Source: Corynebacterium nuruki S6-4 (lineage in GTDB: Bacteria; Actinomycetota; Actinomycetes; Mycobacteriales; Mycobacteriaceae). Taken from it: a stretch of DNA of 64,000 bases. Where the stretch lies: contig NZ_CP042429.1 of the NCBI RefSeq assembly GCF_007970465.1, positions 1,612,001-1,676,000 of the forward strand, in the 5' to 3' direction. A program made the position numbers and the translations under genes. Each line of letters begins with the position of its first letter. The stretch's first letter is position 1. Positions 34,953 through 43,718 of the stretch are shown here, one piece after another. A model generated the notes under the pieces. The model had not been told where the DNA came from, searched no databases, and worked only from the letters and a program-made list of their open reading frames with translations.

Positions 34953-36253
34953 CCCCGACCGGACTGATCCGTACCACCCGCATCCTGACCGCGGCGACCT
35001 GTGTCGTCGCGGTCTCGGGCTATGCGGTCATCGTCGTCGCCGGGCACGCCCTGACTCCGGCGGACTACCAGCGTTTCACCGTCTACTGGGGGCTGTTCTT
35101 CGCGCTCACCGGGGTGCTCGACGGGCTGCTGCACGAGACGACCCGGTCGGTCGCCGCGGCACAGTCGGCCCAGCCGGCACACTCGGCACACTCCGCCGCC
35201 CACCCACCGCGTCCTGCACGACCAGCGGTGGTCGCCGCGTGGACCGGGCTGGCGGCCGCCGCCCTCACCCTGCTCAGCTCCCCCTGGTGGGCCGACCGGC
35301 TGGTCCCCGGGTCAGGTCCGGTCGCCGCGGTGCTGCTCGCCGCGGGCCTGGCGAGCTACGCGGTACAGGCCGCGGTGTGCGGACTGCTCAGCGCCACCCG
35401 GCAGTGGCCCCGCTACGCCGCCCTCATCGCCGTCGACAGTGCGGTGCGTGTCGTCCTCGCACTCCTCGCCTGGGCGGCGGGCCTGGATCTGACGGCGTTC
35501 CTGCTGGTGACGGTCGTCGGAGCGGTGACCTGGGGCGGCGTCCTGCTGCTGCCCGGTGCCCGCGGCGACCTGGCACGGCGGGCGGACGCCCCGACGCCGG
35601 TGTTCCTGCGCCGCACCGGGGCGGCGATGGCGGCCTCCGGGGCATCCGCACTGCTCATCACCGGATTTCCGGTGCTGTTCACCGTGACCGCACCGGCCGG
35701 TACGGCCCCCGGGGCCCTGGCCGGTGTGATCACCGCGGTGACCGTGACCCGGGCCCCGCTGCTCGTCCCGCTGCAGCGGTTCCTCCCCGCCCTCATCGTC
35801 CGCTCCGGGTCCCGGGGGCCGCGCGCCCTGCTCCGGCCGGTGGCCGCCCTCGCCGCCGGGACGGTCGTGGTGGCATACGGACTGTGGTGGCTGGGTCAGC
35901 CGGTGCTGCGCTGGTTCTTCCCCCCGGAACTCGTCGCCGGGCCCGGGACCCTCGCCGGCCTCGGTGCGGCGTCCGGCGCCGTCGCCCTGCTCATGCTCAC
36001 CGGCGCCCACGTCCTCGGCGCCGGACACCACGCCCGCTATCTGGCGGGCTGGGTCACCGCCACCGTCGTCGCCGCGGCGCTGCTGACCCTCGGGACGGAC
36101 CCCGCCCCCCGGGCCGTCCTCGCACTCGGTGCCGCCCCGCTCGCCGGGGTGGCGGTCCATCTGCTGCCGGTTACGCGGCGGCGTCCTGTGCCGGAGCCGC
36201 TGCCCGACGCTCCCCCGGAATGTTCCGCCGGGAGAACACGGCGACCACGATGA
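34949..36253 (+). CDS. Polytopic membrane protein, probable polysaccharide/lipid flippase-like
   Basis: About 434 residues with roughly 12 hydrophobic segments and short loops, resembling MOP-superfamily (Wzx/MurJ-like) exporters in topology; no diagnostic motif is seen. The reading frame has no ATG, GTG or TTG between the end of the mycolyltransferase and TM1. The nearest usable codon is CTG at 34949, overlapping the upstream TGA as CTGA. An in-frame GTG at 34796, inside the upstream gene, would add an Arg-rich N-terminus. The 3' end overlaps the convergent MFS gene by 83 bp. Coupling to the mycolyltransferase suggests an envelope role. The start is uncertain. Confidence 0.6.
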   Translation: MTPTGLIRTTRILTAATCVVAVSGYAVIVVAGHALTPADYQRFTVYWGLFFALTGVLDGLLHETTRSVAAAQSAQPAHSAHSAAHPPRPARPAVVAAWTGLAAAALTLLSSPWWADRLVPGSGPVAAVLLAAGLASYAVQAAVCGLLSATRQWPRYAALIAVDSAVRVVLALLAWAAGLDLTAFLLVTVVGAVTWGGVLLLPGARGDLARRADAPTPVFLRRTGAAMAASGASALLITGFPVLFTVTAPAGTAPGALAGVITAVTVTRAPLLVPLQRFLPALIVRSGSRGPRALLRPVAALAAGTVVVAYGLWWLGQPVLRWFFPPELVAGPGTLAGLGAASGAVALLMLTGAHVLGAGHHARYLAGWVTATVVAAALLTLGTDPAPRAVLALGAAPLAGVAVHLLPVTRRRPVPEPLPDAPPECSAGRTRRPR

Positions 36254-37484
36254 CCGCGAGCACCGCCATGACCACACCGAAGCCGAGCATCGACGGGTAG
36301 GTGAAGGTCGAGGACAGCTTGGTCAGGATCATCGGGAAGAAGAAGCCGATGTAGGTCAGGGTGTAGAAGATCGCGGTGAGTCCGCCGAGGTCGTCCGGGC
36401 CGGCGATGCGCTGCACCTCGGTCAGGCCGGAGACCATGCACACGCCGTAGCCCAGACCGAGCACGACCGCGACGACGATAGTGTTCCACACCGCGATGTG
36501 GTGTGCGGAGAACGTGGCGATGACCATGCCGATGATGACGAGGACCATGCCCACCAGCGGGCCGCGGGCGTTGTGCTCGGAGTTGATCTTCGGACCGAAC
36601 TGCTGGATGCCGAAGCCGAAGCCGAGGCAGACGACGGTGAGCAGGGCGGAGAAGGCGATCGGCGAGGAGACCTGGTCCTGGACCAGCCGCGGCATGATGG
36701 CGTAGGACACGCCGGCAGCGCCGAAGACCCAGGGGGCGATCGGGGTGACGATGGTGAGGAACCGCGGGTGGTGGGCGGACGGGGTGAACAGGTCGGCCCA
36801 GAACGAGCCCTTGACCTTGAGGTGGGCGGACTGGCGGGTCTCCGGGACGGTGAGGAGGCCGACGACGGCGATCAGCGAGATGACGATGTGGACGATGTAC
36901 GGCAGCTGGCCGGGCGCCGGGCCCCACTGGGCGAGGATGCCGGCGACACCGGCGCCGAGGCCGAAACCGGCGGTGTTGGACATCGCGGCACGCTGTGCGC
37001 CGGAGGCCGGGCCGGCCTTCGGGTCGAAGTCGGGGGTGGACAGCTCCTTGATCCACGAGCCGCCGGCGGACATGGCGATGCCCACGCCCACGCCGGCGAG
37101 GATGCGGCCGACGAAGATGAGCCACTCGGTGGTCTCACCGCTGGCGATGAGGATGCTGCCGAGCAGGGCGATCAGCGGGGCGGGCAGGACGACGGGTTTG
37201 CGGCCGTAGCGGTCCGACAGGGGCCCGCAGATCAGCAGGCCGGCGACGATACCGACCGCGTAGGAGACGAGCAGCGAGTCGACGAAGACGTCACTGAAGA
37301 CGCTCTCGCCGCGGTAGAACACGAGCATCGGGGTGGCCTCGTTGCCGCCCCAGGCGACGCTGAACACGGCGAAGGCGACGAAGAGCCAGGCCCGGGCGTC
37401 CCGGGAACGGCGACCGGAACCCGTCGCGGGGACGGGTTCCGGGTATAGAGAGGGGATCGGTTCGTTCGGCTGCCCTGTGGTCAT
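36171..37484 (-). CDS. MFS transporter (sugar/aromatic-acid/H+ symporter type)
   Basis: A 437-residue, 12-TM major facilitator. Motif A is GPLSDRYGRKPVVL between TM2 and TM3; the repeat in the second half is weaker. TM1 contains AWLFVAFAVFSVAWGGNEAT. The first 30 residues are polar, with Pro/Glu. The ATG at 37484 (MTTGQPNEPI) is preferred; upstream extension is Ala/Arg-rich and overlaps the divergent gene. The substrate is unknown. It is convergent with, and overlaps by 83 bp, the flippase-like gene. Confidence 0.85.
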   Translation of the reverse strand: MTTGQPNEPIPSLYPEPVPATGSGRRSRDARAWLFVAFAVFSVAWGGNEATPMLVFYRGESVFSDVFVDSLLVSYAVGIVAGLLICGPLSDRYGRKPVVLPAPLIALLGSILIASGETTEWLIFVGRILAGVGVGIAMSAGGSWIKELSTPDFDPKAGPASGAQRAAMSNTAGFGLGAGVAGILAQWGPAPGQLPYIVHIVISLIAVVGLLTVPETRQSAHLKVKGSFWADLFTPSAHHPRFLTIVTPIAPWVFGAAGVSYAIMPRLVQDQVSSPIAFSALLTVVCLGFGFGIQQFGPKINSEHNARGPLVGMVLVIIGMVIATFSAHHIAVWNTIVVAVVLGLGYGVCMVSGLTEVQRIAGPDDLGGLTAIFYTLTYIGFFFPMILTKLSSTFTYPSMLGFGVVMAVLAVIVVAVFSRRNIPGERRAAAPAQDAAA

Positions 37485-37563
37485 GCCACACATCTTAGGC
37501 CCGCCGTCAAATCCGTGACCTGGCAGGGGCCGCTTTGCGGGGCTTTTCCGTATCCTGTGGAGT

Positions 37564-39738
37564 ATGTCCAACTCCACACAGGAAGACGCCGCCACCGGCG
37601 CCGCCGCCTCCGCTGCCGCCGCCTCCGTCCCGGCCGGGCTGCCCCGCCGCACCACGGACGGCCCGGCGAAACTCCGCATGAAGGCGGACGCCGCCCAACG
37701 TGCCGCCATCGCCGCCGAGCTGCAGGCCGCCCTCGACGGCCCCTACGCCGCCTCCCGCGCCGCCGCCCGCGACCTCATCACCGACCGGGACCTGCGGCCC
37801 GATGACACGCTCCCCCTCGACGAGGCCCGCGAACGCACCCTGTCCCAGCTGTTCGACCTGCTGGCCACCGGTGCCCCGCGCGGCGCCTTCCGCACCGACC
37901 ACGGCGGCACCGGCGACATCGGCGCCACCCTCTCCGCCATCGAGACCGTCGGCGGTGCGGACCTGTCGCTCATGGTCAAGGCCGGCGTCCAGTGGGGCCT
38001 GTGGGGCGGTGCTGTGGAGAACCTCGGCACCGACCGCCACGTGCCGCTGATCAGGGACATCATGGAGCTGCGCGTCCCCGGGTCCTTCGGGATGACCGAG
38101 CGCGGCCACGGCTCCGACGTCCAGGCCCTGGAGACCACCGCCGTCTACGACCGGGCGACCCACGAGTTCGTCATCCACACCCCCACCCCCATGGCGGAGA
38201 AGTGGTACATCGGCAATGCCGCCAAGCACGCGACGATGGCCGCGGTCTTCTGCCAGCTCTACACCCCGGCCGGGGACTACGAGGAGCAGGCCGCCGGAGC
38301 GGACGCCACGTCGGTGCCGGAATCCTGGGGAGATTCCCACGGCGTGCACTGTCTCGTCGTCCCGCTGCGCGACGCCGACGGGAACGCCCTGCCCGGGGTG
38401 GGAATCGGCGACCACGGCTACAAGGGCGGGCTGAAGGGCGTGGACAACGGCACGCTGCGCTTCGACCACGTCCGCGTCCCGCGGGAGAACCTGCTCAACC
38501 GCTTCGCCGACGTCTCGGAGGACGGGGCGTACTCCTCCCCCATCGAGTCCGACGGCGCCCGGTTCTTCACCATGCTCGGCGCCCTGATCCGCGGCCGGAT
38601 CACCGTCGGCGCCTCCGCCGGCTCCGCCGCCCGTACCTCGCTGACCATCGCCACGAAGTACGCCACGAAGCGCCGCCAGTTCGCCCCGGACGACTCGATG
38701 CCGGAATCGCGCCTCATCGAGCACCGCAAGCACCGGCTGCGCCTCATCCCGCTCATCGCGAAGTCCTATGCCATGCAGCTGGCGTCCAACAAGCTGATCT
38801 CCCGGCTCGCCGAGCTGGAGACCACCGTGCCCGACCGCACGGCCATGACGAAGGAACAGTCCGCCAACCAGCGCGAACTCGAGGCACACGCCGCCGCGCT
38901 GAAGGCCGCCGGCACCGCGCACGCCACCCGCACCATCCAGGAGTGCCGGGAGGCCTGCGGCGGCGCCGGCTACATGGCCGAGAACCTGCTCACCACCTTC
39001 AAGGGCGACTCGGACGTCTTCACCACCTTCGAGGGCGACAATGTCGTCATGATGCAGCTCGCCGCCAAGGAACTGCTCACCGGCTTCTCCCGGGAGATGG
39101 GCAACCTCGGCCCGCTGGAGGTCGTCCGCTTCGGCCTCGACAGTTTCGGGACGCTGCTCAAGCGCCGCACCGCCGCGGAGAAGATCATCCAGTCCCTCGT
39201 CGACTCGGTCACCGACCGGGAGACCACCTCCCTGTTCGACCCCGCCTACCAGGTCGAACTGCTCACCGAGCGGGAGAACCGGCTGCTCATGAGCCTCATC
39301 CGCCGCATCCGGCCCGCCCAGAAGATGGACACCGCCGATGCCGCCGCCCTCGTCGACAGCACCCAGGACCACATGCTCAGCTGCGCCTGGGCACACGTCG
39401 ACCGGATCGTGCTGGAGGCCCTCCTCGAAGCCGAGGCCGGGCTGCCCGACGGGCAGGCCAAGCAGATCATGGAGCAGATCCGCGACGTCTACCTGCTCAG
39501 CCTCATCAACGACAACAGCGGCTGGTACCAGGAACAGAACATCCTCAACGGGGCGCGCACCAAGGCCGCCCGGGCCGCGCTCAACGACCTCGTCGATTCG
39601 CTCGGCCCCTGGGCCGAAACGCTCGTGGACGCCTTCGCCGTGCCGGAATCCGTCCTCGACATCCCGCTGCTCGCCGACGTCAGCGATCCGACCGCACTGA
39701 CCTTCCGGTGTGACACGGACCCCGCGGCGGGGATGTAG
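37564..39738 (+). CDS. Acyl-CoA oxidase/dehydrogenase family flavoprotein
   Basis: A 724-residue FAD enzyme for the first step of fatty acid beta-oxidation. It is longer than classical acyl-CoA dehydrogenases (about 390) and matches the acyl-CoA oxidase layout of ACAD core plus C-terminal helical domain. FAD/substrate motifs are PGSFGMTERGHGSDVQALET and AEKWYIGNAAKHATMAAVF. The region carrying the catalytic Glu is TFEGDNVVMMQLAAKELL, preceded by CREACGGAGYMAEN. The C-terminal domain spans about 480-700. ATG at 37564; the first 25 residues are Ala-rich. Whether it passes electrons to oxygen or to ETF cannot be decided from sequence. A YccF gene follows after 11 bp. Confidence 0.88.
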   Translation: MSNSTQEDAATGAAASAAAASVPAGLPRRTTDGPAKLRMKADAAQRAAIAAELQAALDGPYAASRAAARDLITDRDLRPDDTLPLDEARERTLSQLFDLLATGAPRGAFRTDHGGTGDIGATLSAIETVGGADLSLMVKAGVQWGLWGGAVENLGTDRHVPLIRDIMELRVPGSFGMTERGHGSDVQALETTAVYDRATHEFVIHTPTPMAEKWYIGNAAKHATMAAVFCQLYTPAGDYEEQAAGADATSVPESWGDSHGVHCLVVPLRDADGNALPGVGIGDHGYKGGLKGVDNGTLRFDHVRVPRENLLNRFADVSEDGAYSSPIESDGARFFTMLGALIRGRITVGASAGSAARTSLTIATKYATKRRQFAPDDSMPESRLIEHRKHRLRLIPLIAKSYAMQLASNKLISRLAELETTVPDRTAMTKEQSANQRELEAHAAALKAAGTAHATRTIQECREACGGAGYMAENLLTTFKGDSDVFTTFEGDNVVMMQLAAKELLTGFSREMGNLGPLEVVRFGLDSFGTLLKRRTAAEKIIQSLVDSVTDRETTSLFDPAYQVELLTERENRLLMSLIRRIRPAQKMDTADAAALVDSTQDHMLSCAWAHVDRIVLEALLEAEAGLPDGQAKQIMEQIRDVYLLSLINDNSGWYQEQNILNGARTKAARAALNDLVDSLGPWAETLVDAFAVPESVLDIPLLADVSDPTALTFRCDTDPAAGM

Positions 39739-39749
39739 GGGCGGTCACC

Positions 39750-40157
39750 GTGCGGCTGCTGCTCAACATCATCTGGCTGGTGCTGTCCGGCTTCTGGCTG
39801 TTCTGCGCCTATGTCCTCGCCGGACTCATCGCCTGCGTGCTCATCGTGACGATCCCGTTCGGGATCGCCTCGTTCCGCATCGCCGGCTACGTCCTCTGGC
39901 CCTTCGGGCGCCAGGTCGTCGACGCCCCGGGCGCGGGTGTGGCGTCCGGCATCGGCAACGTGATCTGGTTCCTCGTCGCCGGACTGTGGCTGGCGATCGG
40001 GCATATCGCCACGGCGCTGGCACTGGCGGTCACCGTCATCGGCCTGCCGCTGGCCTGGGCGAACCTCAAACTCATCCCGGTGACGTGCTTCCCCTTCGGC
40101 AAGCGGGTCGTGAAGTCCCGCGACCTGGCGCACGCGCCGGTACCGGTGCAGTACTGA
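39750..40157 (+). CDS. YccF-domain inner membrane protein
   Basis: A 135-residue protein with two YccF domains, each a hydrophobic segment followed by a conserved Pro-Phe/Pro-Leu motif (VTIPFGIASFRIAGYVLWPFGRQV; VTVIGLPLAWANLKLIPVTCFPFGK in pieces). Three to four TM segments are predicted. Function unknown; family members are small inner-membrane proteins. GTG at 39750, 11 bp after the acyl-CoA oxidase stop, suggests cotranscription. Confidence 0.87.
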   Translation: MRLLLNIIWLVLSGFWLFCAYVLAGLIACVLIVTIPFGIASFRIAGYVLWPFGRQVVDAPGAGVASGIGNVIWFLVAGLWLAIGHIATALALAVTVIGLPLAWANLKLIPVTCFPFGKRVVKSRDLAHAPVPVQY

Positions 40158-40196
40158 CCGGTGCCGGTCGGTGCCGGCCGGCGCCCGCCGGCCCCC

Positions 40197-40772
40197 TCAG
40201 TCCAGCCCGAACCGCGGATCCCGGCCGATGTAGGCCATCAGCCGCACGGTCGAGGTGGCGTCCGCCGGAGCCTCGACCGGGGCGCCGAAGGAGCCGCCGA
40301 CGCGCAGCTTGTCGCCCAGGGCGATGAAGCCGGCGAGGTTCTTCTCCGCGAAGTCCGGGTCGAGCTCCACGTCGCGGCCCTGCGACCGGGCGAGATCCCA
40401 GGTGTGCATGAAGATGTCGGGGATGAGGAAACCGGCGACGTTCCGGGCCAGCGACTGGCCGGGGATCGGACCACGGGTCACCGGGGCGTCCGCCGTCGCC
40501 GGATCGTCGACCGCCGCCTGGGCGACGGCGGTGAACTCCCGCCACGCCCCCGCCGGATCCGAGTTCTTGTCCCCGCTGAGTTCCACCGTCACGCCGACGT
40601 CCTCGAGCGCCGGGGTCGCCCAGCTGATGATGTGACCGACGAGGTCGCGGGCCCGCCACTCCGTGCACGGGGTCTGCGCGTCCCAGCCGTCACCGGTGAT
40701 GCCGGCGACCTGTGCCGTGAATCCCTCCGCGACCGCGCGGAACCTGTCGGCCGTGCCCTGCGGCAACGCCAT
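40197..40772 (-). CDS. TIGR03086-type (DinB/maleylpyruvate isomerase-like) metal-binding protein
   Basis: A 191-residue helical-bundle protein. The N-terminal motif TPCTEWRARDLVGHIISW is the hallmark of the actinobacterial TIGR03086 / mycothiol-dependent maleylpyruvate isomerase N-terminal family, with metal-ligand His in DLVGHI and IFMHTWDLARSQG. Such proteins may use mycothiol or bind Zn. The substrate is unknown. ATG at 40772 has GGGAGG 6 nt upstream; another ATG at 40790 has GGAGA 10 nt upstream, so the start is not settled. Confidence 0.83.
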   Translation of the reverse strand: MALPQGTADRFRAVAEGFTAQVAGITGDGWDAQTPCTEWRARDLVGHIISWATPALEDVGVTVELSGDKNSDPAGAWREFTAVAQAAVDDPATADAPVTRGPIPGQSLARNVAGFLIPDIFMHTWDLARSQGRDVELDPDFAEKNLAGFIALGDKLRVGGSFGAPVEAPADATSTVRLMAYIGRDPRFGLD

Positions 40773-40836
40773 GGTGGACCTCCCGTTCATGGTGAATACT
40801 TCTCCCCGACGATGGTACGCGGGGCCACCCCGGCGC

Positions 40837-41604
40837 TCACACGACGATCAGTCCCGACCGCCAGCCCTGCGCCACCACCACGGCGAGCAGCAGGGTGCAC
40901 AGTCCCATCACGGCCGAATCGCCCGGGCCCGAGGCACGGATCTGCAGCGGGCCCGGCAGCAGGTGCAGGCGCCCCCACCGGTCGCCGTGGACCGGAGCGA
41001 ACGGGGCGAACAGCGGGACACCGGACTTCGTCACCGCGTCCCCCACGCAGTGCACCAGGCACCCCGCACCCACCGCGGTCGCCATCACCGGTGCGGTGAG
41101 CATGTCCGGCAGACTCTGCGAGACCAGCACCGTCAGCACCACCGCGACGACGACCGACCCGACGGCACCCCAGGCGCGCGCCCAGGGCCGGGCCAGCGAG
41201 TGCAGGGCGAGGAGGACCAGGGCGGCGAAGATCCCGACCGTCACCCCGTGACTCCACCGGTCGACCGCGAACCACGTCACCGCCGCCGCCAGGCACGCGA
41301 ACAGCAGTGTGTGGGTGGTGGTCCGGTGGCCGGACGCCCTGCCGCGCGCCCCGGTCAGCTCGGCGACCATCGCCGCGGCCCGGTTCACCTGGACCGACAG
41401 CAGCCAGGTCAGCGGTCCCAGGGTGCGGGCCGCGGTGCCGGAGGGGTGGTCGAGGTCGGGCAGGACCGCGGCCCCGGCCGTCACTCCGGCAAGGACTCCG
41501 GTGGCGGCGACCGTTGCCGGGGCGCCGGTGAGCTGTGCGGTCACCACGGCGACGGCGGCACCGGCGGCGGCACCGGACATCGCGTGGGTGGGCCCCATGA
41601 CCAT
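40837..41604 (-). CDS. YdjM-like membrane-bound metal-dependent hydrolase (DUF457)
   Basis: A 255-residue protein with about five to six TM segments. The conserved metal-site motifs of the LexA-regulated YdjM/DUF457 family are visible: MGPTHAMSGAAAG, PDLDHPSG, SGHRTTTHTLLF and HCVGDAVTKSGVPLFAPF. Activity is unproven in the family. ATG at 41604 has AGGAGG 11 nt upstream and gives the usual MGPTHA start; the frame can extend to 41640. A 9-bp inverted repeat (41689-41697 / 41723-41731) lies upstream. Confidence 0.83.
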   Translation of the reverse strand: MVMGPTHAMSGAAAGAAVAVVTAQLTGAPATVAATGVLAGVTAGAAVLPDLDHPSGTAARTLGPLTWLLSVQVNRAAAMVAELTGARGRASGHRTTTHTLLFACLAAAVTWFAVDRWSHGVTVGIFAALVLLALHSLARPWARAWGAVGSVVVAVVLTVLVSQSLPDMLTAPVMATAVGAGCLVHCVGDAVTKSGVPLFAPFAPVHGDRWGRLHLLPGPLQIRASGPGDSAVMGLCTLLLAVVVAQGWRSGLIVV

Positions 41605-41786
41605 GTGTGCTGTCGCCTCCTGAGTCTGTGCCGGTGTCACTGTGGCTTACTGTGCTGCGCTGTACCGCACCCGTCACCACGCGCGTGACAGAAGTGACCT
41701 ATGTGTCTTACGTGATTGTAGTTCACTTCTGTGGGTGCCGACGCCAGGTACCTGTGCTCACCGTGTCTCCGGGCATCAGCGCGGGC
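41605..41786. other. Gene-free stretch upstream of the YdjM gene
   Basis: No gene is seen. CAGAAGTGA at 41689 and TCACTTCTG at 41723 form a 9-bp inverted repeat with a 25-bp spacer, inside an AT-richer segment that could hold the promoter. Together with the repeat, hairpin and tRNA that follow, this makes a protein-free stretch from 41605 to 42262. Confidence 0.4.
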
Positions 41787-41937
41787 GGCAGCGGACCTGT
41801 CCAGGTGGCAGCGGAACTGACTGCATGGCAGCGCACCTGTCCTCGTGGCAGGCCACCCGTCCTCGTGGCAGGCCAAAACCACGCCGAAGACGGTGGTGAA
41901 CGACGTTTTGGCCTGCCAGCAGAACAGTTGGCCTGCC
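41787..41937. repeat. Mirrored 20-bp-period repeat, locus B
   Basis: Five GGCAG-led units start at exactly 41787, 41807, 41827, 41847 and 41867. The last is the left arm of a perfect 14-bp inverted repeat, TGGCAGGCCAAAAC at 41866-41879 and GTTTTGGCCTGCCA at 41905-41918. A second inverted unit follows 20 bp on (gcctgcc at 41911 and 41931). The arm-to-arm distance is the same as at locus A (30376 to 30426; 41867 to 41917). It lies just downstream of tRNA-Thr on the minus strand. Confidence 0.87.
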
Positions 41938-41971
41938 AGCCCCCCTGTCCGCCGGCCCGGACATGACGGAG

Positions 41972-42010
41972 CCCCCGGGGACACCATGGTGACCATGGTC
42001 TCCCCGGGGG
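41972..42010 (-). terminator. Hairpin downstream of tRNA-Thr
   Basis: A long interrupted stem: CCCCC/GGGGG, GGGG/CCCC and CCATGG/CCATGG with one mismatch, loop TGA. It starts 7 bp past the encoded CCA of the tRNA and is the likely transcription end. No T run is present. Confidence 0.65.
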
Positions 42011-42017
42011 TTCCGGG

Positions 42018-42093
42018 TGGAGCCGCCTATCGGAATCGAACCGATGACCTTCTCATTACGAGTGAGACGCTCTACCGACTGAGCTAAGGCGGC
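42018..42093 (-). tRNA. tRNA-Thr(CGT)
   Basis: A complete cloverleaf on the minus strand. Acceptor GCCGCCT pairs with AGGCGGC; D arm GCTCAGTCGGTAGAGC; anticodon stem TCTCA/TGAGA with loop CTCGTAA (anticodon CGT, reading ACG); T arm TCGGTTCGATTCCGA. The discriminator is T, and CCA is encoded (42020-42018). 76 nt including CCA. Confidence 0.97.
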
Positions 42094-42262
42094 ACGATGG
42101 CATATCGTAGCCGACCGTCCCGCCGCGCCACAAAACGCGTCGCCGGGCGGGGGTTCCGGGCCTGTCACGCCCACCCCGGCGACCGCCTGACCCCGCCAGT
42201 CGGCTGACCCCACCGATCGACCGGGCCACGGCCCGCCGGACGTGAACCGGAGCCCACCGGGG

Positions 42263-43657
42263 TCACACCTGCCCGCAGCACTCCATGAGCCGACCGACCA
42301 TGGCATTGAGCGCCACCTCCGGCTTCACGTTGTATCCGAGGGTCTCCCGGCACGTCGAGACCGCATCGATACACCGCACCAGGGCCGCCGGCGAATTCCG
42401 GCGGGCCAGTTCCGCGGCGATCTTCCGCATGTCCGGGTGCACGAAACCACCGACCGGCACCGGCGACTCCGACTGTCCTGACGATCCTGCCGACCCCGCC
42501 TGCCCGGCCGACTCAGCTGACCCCGCCCCGTCGGACGCCCCGCCGGACGCCCCGACCGCGAGCATCATCGCGTCCCGGTACAGCCCGGCGATGTCGATGA
42601 GCGCCAGATCCAGCGAATCGCGCAGTAGCCGGGTCCGCCGGTTCTTCTGCTCCTTCTCCAGCTCCTTGATCCGGCCCGCCGCACCGATCTGCGCCTTCGC
42701 CGCACCACGGCCCTTCGCACCGATGCCCAGCGAACTCTCCAGGTCGGCGCGCTCGCGTTCCTCCCGCTCCGCCACGGAGGACGCCGCCTCCTCGGTCGCC
42801 GTCTTCACCAGTTCCGCCGTGAAGCGGTACGCCGCCGAAGACTGGTAGATCAACCCGGGCAGCTTCAACGCGGTGGCCCGCTTCGTCCGGGCCACCTCGT
42901 CCACCGCCAGTCGGCGAGCCCTGCCGATGTGCCCGCCGGAGACCTCGGCCGCCCAGTGTGCCTGTTCCGCCGTGAGCCCCAGTGCGGCGTCCTGCCGGAG
43001 CACCGCCTCCACCTCGGGGCGCGACGGGGTGGGGATGTAGAGGTGACGGCACCGGGAGCGGATCGTCACCGCGATGTCCTCCGGATCGGTGCTCGGCGCA
43101 CACAGGATGAACACGGTGTGGTCCGGCGGTTCCTCCACGCTCTTGAGCAGGGCGTTCGCCCCTGAATCGCCGAGCCGGTCGGCGTCCTCGATGACGACGA
43201 TCCGCCACGGGGCGACGGTCGGCATGTCCGCGCTCGACCGGATGATGGTGCGGATCTCGTCGACGGGGATGCTCACCCCGTCGGTGCGGACCCAGCTGAT
43301 GTCGGGGTGGGTGTGGGCGGCAGCCGACCGGCACTGGGCGCACTCCCCGCAGCCCGGTACATTCGGGTTCTCGCAGACCAGTGCGGTGGCGAAGGCCTTC
43401 GCCGCCACCGACCGCCCCGACCCTGGCGGGCCGGTGAACAGCCAGGAGTGGGTCATCGCCGCGTCCTCGCCGCCGCGCCCGGCGTCGCCGGCGGTGCGTC
43501 CCCCGGCGACACGGCGCCGGGCCGACTGCACCGCCGCGACCAACGGCCCGCTGACATGGGGGCTGAGCCCGGCGGCATCGAAGACCGGGGAGACACCGGC
43601 GGCGGCGACGGATGAATCTGCCGGGGAATCGACCGGGGAGGCTGCAGAGGAAGTCAC
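42263..43657 (-). CDS. holB: DNA polymerase III delta-prime subunit
   Basis: Clamp-loader AAA+ subunit, 464 residues. The P-loop is LFTGPPGSGRSVAAKAFA, followed by the four-Cys zinc module CGECAQCRSAAAHTHPD, sensor region GANALLKSVEEPPDHTVFIL and SRC motif TIRSRCRHLYIP. The C-terminal half has a Ser/Gly/Ala-rich insert (about 375-405). GTG at 43657 (MTSSAASPVD) is preferred over longer frames that run into the divergent cyclase promoter. The pair with the divergent cyclase gene matches Rv3644c-Rv3645. Confidence 0.93.
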   Translation of the reverse strand: MTSSAASPVDSPADSSVAAAGVSPVFDAAGLSPHVSGPLVAAVQSARRRVAGGRTAGDAGRGGEDAAMTHSWLFTGPPGSGRSVAAKAFATALVCENPNVPGCGECAQCRSAAAHTHPDISWVRTDGVSIPVDEIRTIIRSSADMPTVAPWRIVVIEDADRLGDSGANALLKSVEEPPDHTVFILCAPSTDPEDIAVTIRSRCRHLYIPTPSRPEVEAVLRQDAALGLTAEQAHWAAEVSGGHIGRARRLAVDEVARTKRATALKLPGLIYQSSAAYRFTAELVKTATEEAASSVAEREERERADLESSLGIGAKGRGAAKAQIGAAGRIKELEKEQKNRRTRLLRDSLDLALIDIAGLYRDAMMLAVGASGGASDGAGSAESAGQAGSAGSSGQSESPVPVGGFVHPDMRKIAAELARRNSPAALVRCIDAVSTCRETLGYNVKPEVALNAMVGRLMECCGQV

Positions 43658-43718
43658 GGTGCCCGATTCTAGTGGGACCCGGGGACACCCGCGCACCCGC
43701 TTGGATAGGCTGTAGCCC

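Noticed and set aside
41689..41731. GlxR-type site upstream of the YdjM gene
   Set aside because: The nearest GTGA/TCAC pair (about 41712-41726) has a 7-bp spacer, not 6; only a plain inverted repeat remains.
42018..42093. Genomic island att site at tRNA-Thr
   Set aside because: No second copy of the tRNA 3' end and no integrase gene were seen in the window.
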